From Devosia sp. (GTDB taxonomy: Bacteria; Pseudomonadota; Alphaproteobacteria; Rhizobiales; Devosiaceae), in the NCBI GenBank assembly GCA_016793415.1, contig JAEUMC010000653.1, positions 1 to 7,063 of the forward strand: a stretch of 7,063 bases of DNA. Reading direction: 5' to 3'. Below, one piece after another: positions 1 through 5,567 of the stretch (its first letter is position 1; each line of letters begins with the position of its first letter). The notes beneath the pieces were generated by a model. That model searched no databases and was not told the DNA's origin. It worked only from the letters and a program-made list of their open reading frames with translations. Position numbers and translations under genes: made by a program.

Positions 1-190
1 GCAGCGCTTCGCGCACCGCATTGGCCGGCGCCCGGTGCCGCTCCGACAGCTCGGCCACCACGAGGCGTGAATTGGCCTCGAGCCGGCCGGAGATGATGTC
101 GTCGCGGATCAGCTCGTAGACGGCGGCGCCTTCTTCCGACACGCCGGTCGGATCGATGCCGACCGGCGGCCGGGCCTTGAACGCGCTCAT
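1..190 (-). CDS. GntR-family transcriptional regulator, N-terminal part (cut by window edge)
   Basis: Sixty-three residues are visible, starting at the ATG at 190-188 and running off the left edge. After a short leader (MSAFKARPPVGIDPTG) comes a winged-helix start of the GntR type: YELIRDDIISGRLEAN, then SRLVVAELSERHRAPANAVREAL, matching the usual 'I..I..G.l.pg..L....la...gvs..pvReAL' pattern. The effector domain lies outside the window, so the subfamily (FadR/FCD or other) cannot be decided. A GGGGAT ribosome site sits about 10 nt upstream of the ATG. The gene is divergent from the binding-protein gene at 392 and shares a 201-nt control region with it. Local control of that gene is a reasonable inference but is not shown. 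Confidence 0.82.
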   Translation of the reverse strand, partial: MSAFKARPPVGIDPTGVSEEGAAVYELIRDDIISGRLEANSRLVVAELSERHRAPANAVREAL

Positions 191-227
191 CTGGTCGATC
201 CCCTGCAAGGTTGCCGATGCAGCAGCT

Positions 228-244
228 TTGCCGGTTTCCGGCAA
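228..244. promoter_or_regulatory. Inverted repeat TTGCCGG-ttt-CCGGCAA, possible operator
   Basis: This perfect 7-bp inverted repeat with a 3-nt spacer lies 37 nt upstream of the GntR start, in the shared divergent control region. The half-site TTGCCG recurs nearby at 211-216 and 329-334, so the repeat may be a regulator site. It could also be a leader hairpin of the GntR mRNA. No protein can be assigned from sequence alone. Confidence 0.4.
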
Positions 245-267
245 GGATTTCCAGATAGATGACTCAG

Positions 268-279
268 ATTTTGCAAAAT
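268..279. promoter_or_regulatory. 12-bp perfect palindrome ATTTTGCAAAAT, possible operator
   Basis: A perfect AT-rich palindrome stands out in otherwise GC-rich DNA, midway between the divergent starts of GntR and the SBP gene. A related half-site, TTGCGAAAT at 292-300, follows 21 bp (two helical turns) after TTGCAAAAT at 271-279. This fits binding of a dimeric regulator near a promoter, with the neighbouring GntR protein as one candidate. The assignment is inference. Confidence 0.4.
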
Positions 280-284
280 TTGCA

Positions 285-313
285 TTGCCTGTTGCGAAAT
301 CCGGGCGTTAATT
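285..313 (+). promoter_or_regulatory. Candidate promoter for the substrate-binding protein gene
   Basis: TTGCCT (285-290) and TTAATT (308-313) are separated by 17 bp and lie about 80 nt before the ATG at 392. They lie just downstream of the palindrome at 268-279, and the TTGCGAAAT half-site falls within the spacer. The match to consensus is modest and other hexamers could serve. Confidence 0.22.
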
Positions 314-320
314 CGCGTAA

Positions 321-335
321 CCGGCAGGTTGCCGG
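321..335. promoter_or_regulatory. Inverted repeat CCGGCA-ggt-TGCCGG, possible operator or leader hairpin
   Basis: The same half-site as in the 228-244 repeat occurs here in the opposite arrangement (CCGGCA outward-first rather than TGCCGG-first), again with a 3-nt spacer. It lies about 57 nt before the SBP start and, if the promoter above is right, within the 5' leader. Confidence 0.33.
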
Positions 336-391
336 AGAGCCGTTCTCGGTCGGCGCGAGGGGCGCCGGTCGCGGATGGGAGGGAGGAATTC

Positions 392-1873
392 ATGTCGGAA
401 CACGGATTTGGCCGTGCGCTCGCGCGCGGCATGCTGTCGGCTGCCCTGGCCACGGGCCTCATGGCCTCGACGGCCCTGGGTGCGGGAGTCGATATCAGCA
501 AGTGGTCGCCTGAATATGTGCGCTCGATCGCCGGGACGGAGACCTTCGATACAGTGGGGCACTGCAACTCGGTGACCCCGACCGACTACAAGGGCAAGCT
601 GACCTTCTGGTACCAGGGGATTTTCGAAGCCGATCCGCAGATCATGCGCGACAATTACCGCGATTTCTTCGCGGCGTTCCGCGCTACCTATCCGGGGATC
701 GAGCTGGTCGAGCAGGGCATCACCTATAACGAACTGCTCGACAAGTTCCGCACGGCGCTGCTCGGCAATTCGGCACCGATGGCGATCCGCCTGCAGATCC
801 TCGGGGGCACCGAGTTCGCCGCCAAGGGCTATCTCGAGGAGCTGAAGCCCGAGGATGTCGGCTACCAGCCCGACGATTTCTGGCCCGGCGCGATGAAGGC
901 GGTGACCTGGGACGGCAAGGTCTACGGCATCCCGACCAATAACGAGACCATGGCGTTCATCTGGAACGCCGATATCTTCAAGCGCGCCGGGCTCGACCCC
1001 GACAATCCGCCCGCCACCTGGGACGACGTGGTCAGCTATTCCAAGCAGATCCACGACAAGCTGGGGATCGCCGGTTACGGGCTCGTTGCCAAGCAGAATG
1101 CCGGCAACACGCCCTATCGCTACATGCCGCAGCTCTGGGGCTATGGCGGCGGGGTGTTCGACGAGGCCGACCCCAACCCGACCTATGGCGAGGTGCGGCT
1201 CGACAGCCCCGCCAGCATCCGCTCGCTGCAGGCCTCCTACGACATGTACGTGCGCGACAAATCCGTGCCGGTCTCGGCGCTGACCAACACGCAGGGCGAG
1301 AACCAGGCGCCGTTCATTTCTGGCCAGTTGGGGATGATGATCTCGCACCCCTCCGAATATGCCAAGATGGTCGAACTGGCGGGCAAGGCCACCGGCTCGG
1401 ACAAGGCGGTGGCCGATACCGTGCTCGAGAGCATGCGCTACGGGCTGATCCCCACCGGGCCGGATGGCAGGCGCGCCGTGGTGTTCGGCGGCTCCAACAT
1501 CCACATCGTCAAATCCGAGTTCGTCGATGGCGGCAAGGTGGATGAGCCGGCGGCCAAGGCGCTGATCTGCATGTGGACCAGCCCCGAATGGTCGCTGAAG
1601 CTCGCCTGGGCCGGCTCCAACCCGGGCAATGTCAACGGCTTCAAGACCGAGTGGATGAAGGAGCGGCTCGACAGCATCAAGTTCCTCGACGTCACCACCT
1701 CGATGCTGCCCAACGGCATCCCGTTCCCGGCTTTGCCGGAGGCGCCCGAGATCATGAACATCATCGTCCCCGACATGATGCAGAACGCGCTGACCGGCAG
1801 CATGACGGTCGAGCAGGCCGCCAAGGATGCGGCCGACAAGGTGCGCAAGCTCCATGGCGGCGGCGGGCTCTAG
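392..1873 (+). CDS. ABC transporter extracellular substrate-binding protein (family 1, carbohydrate type)
   Basis: A 493-residue secreted binding protein, probably delivering a sugar or related solute to an ABC importer in the periplasm. Residues 1 to about 31 form a signal peptide: RALAR, then a hydrophobic stretch MLSAALATGLMAS and small residues TALGA before GVDISKW. The mature part is typical of solute-binding family 1: a beta strand KLTFWYQG near residue 70, a central YGIPTNNETMAFIWNADIFKRAG hinge region beginning near residue 180, which is the commonest signature, followed by PATWDDV and a C-terminal lobe with AAKALICMWTSPEWSLKLAW. Start chosen at ATG 392 because GGGAGGA lies 5 nt upstream; the in-frame ATG at 329 lacks such a site and spoils the signal peptide. 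The protein ends in KLHGGGGL. No permease or ATPase gene follows; a terminator comes straight after. Its last 56 codons recur twice downstream. The substrate cannot be named. Confidence 0.9.
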   Translation: MSEHGFGRALARGMLSAALATGLMASTALGAGVDISKWSPEYVRSIAGTETFDTVGHCNSVTPTDYKGKLTFWYQGIFEADPQIMRDNYRDFFAAFRATYPGIELVEQGITYNELLDKFRTALLGNSAPMAIRLQILGGTEFAAKGYLEELKPEDVGYQPDDFWPGAMKAVTWDGKVYGIPTNNETMAFIWNADIFKRAGLDPDNPPATWDDVVSYSKQIHDKLGIAGYGLVAKQNAGNTPYRYMPQLWGYGGGVFDEADPNPTYGEVRLDSPASIRSLQASYDMYVRDKSVPVSALTNTQGENQAPFISGQLGMMISHPSEYAKMVELAGKATGSDKAVADTVLESMRYGLIPTGPDGRRAVVFGGSNIHIVKSEFVDGGKVDEPAAKALICMWTSPEWSLKLAWAGSNPGNVNGFKTEWMKERLDSIKFLDVTTSMLPNGIPFPALPEAPEIMNIIVPDMMQNALTGSMTVEQAAKDAADKVRKLHGGGGL

Positions 1874-1906
1874 TCAACGAGGGGTCGGGCCACATGGCCC
1901 GGCCCC
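1698..1906 (+). repeat. Direct repeat copy 1: SBP gene 3' end plus terminator (parent copy)
   Basis: This is the functional copy of a three-copy direct repeat, covering codons for residues 437-493 of the SBP, the TAG stop and the hairpin at 1881-1906. Aligned with copy 2 at a fixed offset of 3002 nt, I count 12 mismatches in 176 nt up to the stop (about 93% identity) and no gaps. Aligned with copy 3 at offset 4794, I count 15 mismatches in about 107 nt (about 86%). Similarity to copy 2 begins abruptly at CCTCGATG (1698/4700); upstream bases do not match. Confidence 0.92.
1881..1906 (+). terminator. Hairpin terminator after the SBP gene
   Basis: GGGGTCGGGCC pairs with GGCCCGGCCCC across an ACAT loop: an 11-bp stem with one T-G wobble, starting 7 nt after the stop. 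No T-run follows, so it may slow or stop transcription with Rho or act as a 3' mRNA stabiliser. Homologous hairpins follow repeat copies 2 and 3. Confidence 0.6.
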
Positions 1907-1986
1907 GGCCTTCGCTGAGATCGGACATTCCCCGAACGCGGACCTGCGCTAAGGTGCTGCACCATCTCGCGGGTCCCTGCGTTCCA

Positions 1987-2943
1987 ATGCCCGAAGTCGA
2001 CTGGCTGAGCCAGCTGCTGCAAATCGTCACCGTCACTGGTCAGCTCGAGGTCCGCTGCGCCTATGGGGCGCCGTGGCGCATTGCCTGGCAAAGGGCTGCG
2101 GCGAACGAGATTCCCTACCATGTCGTGGTCAGCGGCCGGGCCATGTTCGAGGATCCGGAGGCGCACACCATCCGGGAACTGAGGAGCGGCGATGTCGTGC
2201 TGCTGCCACATGGCGCGCCGCATGTGCTGCATGACGGAAGCGGCGAGGCGCCGATCCGCACCCGCCAGCACCGGGGAGCCGCGGGGTGGATGCTGAGCGA
2301 GAACGATGGCGAGGGCGAGCGGCTCGATCTGCTGTGCGGGCGGCTGTTCATTGCGCCGCCGCACGATCGGTTGATCCGCAGCTACCTGCCGGCCAACCTG
2401 GTGACCCGGGCCACGAGCGAGCCCGCCGGCGACGGCATGGACGCGGCCGCGCAGCAGCTGGCGAGCCTGGTGCGGCTGATGCGCGCCGAGTCCGCCGCTG
2501 ACCGGGCAGGCGGGCGCGCCATTCTCAACGCATTGTCTTCGGCGCTTTTCACCCTGGTGCTGCGCTCAGCCAGCGAAGCCGAAACGGCGCCTGAGGGCCT
2601 GCTGGCGCTCGCCGGGCACCCACGGCTGGCGCCGGCGATTGCGGCCATGTTCGCCGATCCGGCACGATCGTGGAGGCTGGCGGAACTGGCGGAGCTGTGC
2701 AGCATGTCGCGCGCCACCTTCATGCGGCATTTTCTGGAGCGGCTCGGTTGCTCGGCCCAGGATCTGCTGACCGATCTACGCATGAGCCTTGCCGCCAACG
2801 AGCTGCGGAAGCCGGTGATCAGCACCGAGAGCGTGGCGGAGGCCGCTGGCTACCAGTCGGTCTCCGCCTTCCGGCGCGTATTTGCCGACCGGATGGGAAT
2901 GACTCCGGGGGAATGGCGTCGGCAGGCGCTCAAGCCGACCTAG
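1987..2943 (+). CDS. AraC-family transcriptional regulator with Cupin_6-type N-terminal domain
   Basis: A 318-residue regulator. Residues 1 to about 185 look like the Cupin_6 (AraC-binding-like) domain: the family-typical opening DWLSQLLQIVTVTGQLEVRC, then YHVVVSG, and a cupin-like motif GDVVLLPHGAPHVLHD near residues 68-83. Residues 228 to about 315 hold the paired helix-turn-helix unit: WRLAELAELCSMSRATFMRHF for the first helix pair, and TESVAEAAGYQSVSAFRRVF with GMTPGEWRR for the second. ATG 1987 is chosen because family members start close to DWLSQLL. An in-frame ATG at 1894 falls inside the SBP terminator, and no strong ribosome site precedes either, so the start is the weak point. Family members often stand beside NAD(P)-dependent oxidoreductase genes; here one follows 156 nt downstream, a likely but unproven target. 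Confidence 0.88.
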   Translation: MPEVDWLSQLLQIVTVTGQLEVRCAYGAPWRIAWQRAAANEIPYHVVVSGRAMFEDPEAHTIRELRSGDVVLLPHGAPHVLHDGSGEAPIRTRQHRGAAGWMLSENDGEGERLDLLCGRLFIAPPHDRLIRSYLPANLVTRATSEPAGDGMDAAAQQLASLVRLMRAESAADRAGGRAILNALSSALFTLVLRSASEAETAPEGLLALAGHPRLAPAIAAMFADPARSWRLAELAELCSMSRATFMRHFLERLGCSAQDLLTDLRMSLAANELRKPVISTESVAEAAGYQSVSAFRRVFADRMGMTPGEWRRQALKPT

Positions 2944-3099
2944 CTCCAAGGCCTGACTCACGAATTGATCCTTTCGCGCATCATTTTGAGCTGATCCGGT
3001 CTCGAAATCTGCACCGCCGACCGTAAGTTCGTCTCCTAAGACACTTGAGGCGGGCATCGGCGCACCGCGTGCCGCCCCTCGAAAGCAAGGAGAGCTTCC

Positions 3100-4038
3100 A
3101 TGAAGGCCATCACCGTAACTGACCAGGCAGCGGGCATCGCCGGCATGCGGCTGGTCGAGCGGCCCATGCCCTCGCCGGCAATCAATGACGTCATCGTCGA
3201 AGTGCACGCATCGGGGTTCGTGCCGACCGAACTCAGCTGGCCTTCGACCTGGACCGATCGCCTCGATCGGCAGCGGACGCCATCGATCCCCGGGCATGAA
3301 CTGGCCGGCGTGGTCACGGCGCTCGGCTACGGCACGACGGGGCTGTCGGTGGGGCAGCGGGTTTTCGGTCTCACCGATTGGCATCGCGACGGCACGCTGG
3401 CGGAGTATGTCGCCGTCGAGGCGCGCAATCTCGCGCCGTTGCCGGGCGACGTCGACTTTGCGGTTGGGGCCAGCCTGCCGATCTCCGGCCTCACCGCCTG
3501 GCAGGGGCTGTTCGTCCTGGGGCGGCTGCAGCCCGGCCAGAGCGTACTGGCCCATGGCGCGGCCGGCGCGGTGGGTTCGATGGTGACGCAACTGGCCCGC
3601 GAGGCAGGCGCTTATGTCATCGCCACCGGTCGGGCGGCCGACCGGCAGAGGTTGCTGGAGTTCGGTGCATCGGAGTTTATCGACCTCGAGCGCGACAGGC
3701 TCGAGGATATTGGCGGCGTCGACCTGGTGTTCGACGTCATCGGCGGGGGGGGTCGGCAAGCGCTCCGCTGCCCTGGTCCGGGCCGGCGGCACGCTGGTCT
3801 CCATTGTCGGGCCGGTCGAGGCGCGACCGCGGGATGGGCTCGCCGTCGATTTCGTCGTCGAGTCCGACCGGGCGCAACTCACCGAGATCGTGCAGCGGGT
3901 GCGCGATGGGCGGCTGCGGAGCAATATCGGCAGCATCGCATCGCTCGATCAGGCCGTCGCTGCCTTCAGCTCGCGCGAGCGCCGGCTCGGCAAGACGGTC
4001 ATCCGCGTGCGCGGGTGTGGCAAGGGGGCGGAGAGTGA
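3100..4038 (+). pseudogene. Zinc-free MDR / quinone oxidoreductase-like gene, frameshifted
   Basis: The product would be an NAD(P)H-dependent medium-chain oxidoreductase of the quinone reductase type. The start is firm: AAGGAGAG at 3087-3094, then ATG 3100. Residues 1-140 form the GroES-like domain with IPGHELAGVV (GHE at 65-67); the cysteine-rich structural zinc loop is absent. The nucleotide-binding motif GAAGAVG is at residues 153-159, followed by YVIATGRAADRQRLLEFGA and DLVFDVIGGG. At the G8 run (3745-3752, about residue 216) the frame breaks. The expected continuation, GKRSAALVRAGGTLVSIVGP up to GKTVIRV, is read one base later (codons from 3746). Seven G would join the halves cleanly. 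The shifted frame then has no stop until 4256-4258, well inside the next gene, while the original frame stops at TGA 4036-4038. A second one-base loss near the G5 run at 4024-4028 would explain this. It may be a real lesion, phase variation, or sequencing error. Confidence 0.82.
3745..3752 (+). other. Run of eight G at the oxidoreductase frameshift
   Basis: This homopolymer marks exactly where reading moves from codons starting at 3742 to codons starting at 3746. One G fewer restores VIGGGVGKRSAAL. G runs of this length are prone to slippage in cells and to error in sequencing, so the run decides whether the gene is broken, switchable or intact. Confidence 0.75.
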
Positions 4039-4670
4039 CGTTGGAACGCAATCATCCGACCCCGGCGGGGATGCCCGATCGGCACCTGCAAGCCATGGTG
4101 CTGCACCGGGAAATCGCGGCGTGCACGGTCTGCGCCCCCTACCTGCCGCTCGGCCCGCGGCCGATCACGCAGTTCAGCGCCACGTCTCGCATCCTGATCA
4201 TCGGTCAGGCGCCGGGCTCGAGGGTGCATGCCAGCGGGGTGCCATGGCAGGACGATAGCGGGGAACGCCTGCGCGAGTGGACCGGGCTCGATCCCGACGT
4301 GTTCTACGATCCGGCCAAGGTCGCGCTGGTGCCGATGGGCTTCTGCTATCCGGGGAAGGGGGCAGCCGGAGATGCGCCACCCCGGCCCGAATGCGCGCCG
4401 CTCTGGCACGCCCCGATCCTTGAGCTGCTCCCTGCCGATCGACTGACGCTGCTGGTCGGCTCCTATGCCCAGGCCCGGTACCTGCCGGGCGATGCCGGCG
4501 CCACCCTCACCGAACGGGTGCGCGGCTTTGCCCGCTTCGCCCCCGCGACGTTCCCGACCCCGCACCCTTCATGGCGGAGCGTCGGCTGGCGAAACCGCAA
4601 TCCGTGGTTCGACACCGAGCTGCTTCCTGCGCTTCGCGCCGCAATCAGGTCACGGTTGGCCGGGGCTTGA
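4035..4670 (+). CDS. Uracil-DNA glycosylase family protein (Fe-S, family 4/5-like)
   Basis: About 211 residues from GTG 4035. Members of this superfamily remove uracil from DNA, but this subgroup is usually annotated only at family level, so the activity is not certain. Visible features are ACTVC (C30, C33), the motif-1 loop ILIIGQAPGSRVHASG (GQAPG at 57-61), GDRL-like SGERLREWTGLD, VPMGFCYPG (C104), PPRPECAP (C120), LLVGSYAQARYL, and a motif-2-like TPHPSWRS (H177-S182). The four cysteines fit an iron-sulphur cluster. GTG 4035 is preferred because AAGGGGG lies 6 nt upstream and the GTGA overlap with the oxidoreductase stop (4036-4038) suggests coupled translation. TTG 4041, ATG 4071 and ATG 4095 are alternatives. 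No terminator is evident; repeat copy 2 starts 30 nt after the stop. Confidence 0.8.
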   Translation: MTLERNHPTPAGMPDRHLQAMVLHREIAACTVCAPYLPLGPRPITQFSATSRILIIGQAPGSRVHASGVPWQDDSGERLREWTGLDPDVFYDPAKVALVPMGFCYPGKGAAGDAPPRPECAPLWHAPILELLPADRLTLLVGSYAQARYLPGDAGATLTERVRGFARFAPATFPTPHPSWRSVGWRNRNPWFDTELLPALRAAIRSRLAGA

Positions 4671-4699
4671 AAGCGGTTGCCGACATCGAAGGGCGGTGT

Positions 4700-4875
4700 C
4701 CTCGATGCTGCCCAACGGCATCCAGTTCCCGGCTTTGCCGGGGGCGCCCGAGATCATGAACATCATCGTCTCCGACATGATGCAGAATGCGCTCACCGGC
4801 AACATGACGGTGGAACAGGCCGCCAAGGACGCGGCCGACGAGGTGCGCAAGCTCCATGGCGGCGGCGGGCTGTAA
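4700..4875 (+). pseudogene. SBP 3'-end remnant, repeat copy 2 (last 56 codons and stop)
   Basis: This fragment repeats the end of the SBP gene at 392-1873. From ATG 4705 it encodes 56 residues, MLPNGIQFPALPGAPEIM onward to KLHGGGGL, ending at TAA 4873-4875. Five residues differ from the parent (P to Q, E to G, P to S, S to N, K to E), with about six silent changes and TAG to TAA. There are no gaps and the frame is intact. The rest of the SBP (signal peptide and both lobes) is missing, so it cannot be a binding protein. The base changes are not biased towards replacement, which suggests the copy diverged while part of a working gene. A weak AGGG lies 11 nt before ATG 4705, so translation as a micropeptide is possible but doubtful. 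Confidence 0.9.
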
Positions 4876-4886
4876 CGAGGCGGGCA

Positions 4887-4912
4887 GGGGCCGGGCGGAA
4901 ACGCCCGGTCCC
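4887..4912. terminator. Hairpin terminator of repeat copy 2, between convergent genes
   Basis: GGGGCCGGGCG pairs with CGCCCGGTCCC across a GAAA tetraloop: 11 bp with one G-T wobble, the same length and loop size as the hairpin after the SBP gene. The loop-closing pair is C-G in copy 1 and G-C here, a two-sided change that keeps pairing. The far arm reaches the first base of the TetR stop codon on the other strand, so it may serve both directions. Confidence 0.65.
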
Positions 4913-5487
4913 TAGGCGCTGCCGAGAATGAGCGTGGCGGCCTCGATGACTTCCGTGGCAGCCTGTTCGGCCGACATGGCGTCTGAACTCATCAGCACAT
5001 CGTCGGCATAACCCATGGTCATGGCGAAGATCTGGCGGGCCGCCCGTTCGGGTGAGGCACAACGGAAGTCGCCCCTCGCGACGCCGTCGACGATGATCGT
5101 CTCCAGCAGTCTGTGCCACCTGAGGTCGGTCGCCGCATAGGCCGCGGCCAGTTCGGGATCGTGCAGCGCCTCATCCCAGGCATCGAGCCACAACTCCATG
5201 CCGGTGCCAGGCTCTGCCGACAGGCAATCCCGGATGAAGGCCTCCACGGCCGCGGGCGGTGCACGGCCGGCCACCGCGGCCCTGGTCTCTGCCAGTTGCG
5301 CGTCGGCGAAGCGGGTGAACGCCTCCTGGCGCAGCGTCGGCCAATCCTGGAAGTAATGGTAGATGTGGCTGCGCGACAGGCCGGCGCGCTCCGCCAGATC
5401 GCGCGTCGAGACATTGGCAAAACCCTTCTCGATCAGCAGGTCCAGCGTCACCTGCACGATCTGCTCCCGGCGGTCCTTCACGGCCAA
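4912..5487 (-). CDS. TetR-family transcriptional regulator (BetI-type C-terminal domain)
   Basis: A 191-residue repressor-type protein. Residues 8-46 form the TetR DNA-binding head: REQIVQVTLDLLIEKGFANVSTRDLAERAGLSRSHIYHYF, with the recognition helix at SRSHIYHYF. The remainder, AFIRDCLSAEPGTGMELWLDAWDEALHDPELA then ETIIVDGVARGDF and ARQIFAMTMGYADDVLM, resembles the TetR_C_6/BetI ligand domain. TTG 5487 is chosen as start because GGAGA lies 7 nt upstream. A longer reading from TTG 5523 would begin inside the operator and lacks a ribosome site; GTG 5481 is a second option. The gene is divergent from the membrane-protein gene at 5568, and its promoter contains one of the twin operators, so it very likely represses both itself and that gene. 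The inducer is unknown. Confidence 0.9.
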   Translation of the reverse strand: MAVKDRREQIVQVTLDLLIEKGFANVSTRDLAERAGLSRSHIYHYFQDWPTLRQEAFTRFADAQLAETRAAVAGRAPPAAVEAFIRDCLSAEPGTGMELWLDAWDEALHDPELAAAYAATDLRWHRLLETIIVDGVARGDFRCASPERAARQIFAMTMGYADDVLMSSDAMSAEQAATEVIEAATLILGSA

Positions 5488-5501
5488 TCGGCGTCTCCAG
5501 C

Positions 5502-5530
5502 TTGAATTTGAGCGAGTGCTCAATTATCTA
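5502..5530 (+). promoter_or_regulatory. Candidate promoter for the six-TM ABC membrane protein
   Basis: TTGAAT (5502-5507) and TATCTA (5525-5530) are separated by 17 bp, with the operator at 5508-5523 filling the spacer. The -10 match is weak. Its symmetry with the opposed TetR promoter is the main support. Confidence 0.4.
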
Positions 5531-5549
5531 CTTGAGCACTCGCTCAAAT
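5506..5549. promoter_or_regulatory. Twin TetR-type operators forming an 18-bp perfect inverted repeat
   Basis: The arm ATTTGAGCGAGTGCTCAA (5506-5523) is exactly repeated in reverse complement at 5532-5549, with an 8-nt spacer. Each arm is itself a pseudo-palindrome, TTGAGC-N4-GCTCAA (5508-5523 and 5532-5547), of the size usual for TetR dimers. The two centres are 24 bp apart. One site lies in each of the two opposed promoter candidates, an arrangement suited to coupled autoregulation. Confidence 0.82.
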
Positions 5550-5552
5550 CAA
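5523..5552 (-). promoter_or_regulatory. Candidate TetR promoter
   Basis: Read on the minus strand, TTGATT (5552-5547) and GATAAT (5528-5523) are separated by 18 bp. GATAAT matches TATAAT at five of six positions. The operator at 5532-5547 occupies the spacer, so a bound repressor would block polymerase. Confidence 0.55.
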
Positions 5553-5567
5553 GCGCAGCTTTGAAAA

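Noticed and set aside
308..1855. Long open frame (515 codons) on the minus strand across the SBP gene
   Set aside because: It mirrors the codon pattern of a convincing plus-strand gene in high-GC DNA, its product is low-complexity H/R/G/A-rich with no recognisable domain, and it has no plausible ribosome site.
2776..3936. Long minus-strand open frame (386 codons) over the AraC end and oxidoreductase gene
   Set aside because: It crosses two well-supported plus-strand genes and has no recognisable domain; a GC-driven shadow.
3378..4670. Upstream extension of the glycosylase frame to 430 codons
   Set aside because: The first 219 codons are an alternative frame of the oxidoreductase gene; recognisable glycosylase sequence begins only near 4095.
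4671..4699. GGTTGCCGA just before copy 2, matching 209-217 in the SBP control region
   Set aside because: A nine-base match is weak in GC-rich DNA and no further similarity extends from it.
5488..5523. Longer TetR start at TTG 5523
   Set aside because: It would place the first codons inside the operator and lacks a ribosome site, whereas TTG 5487 has GGAGA 7 nt upstream.
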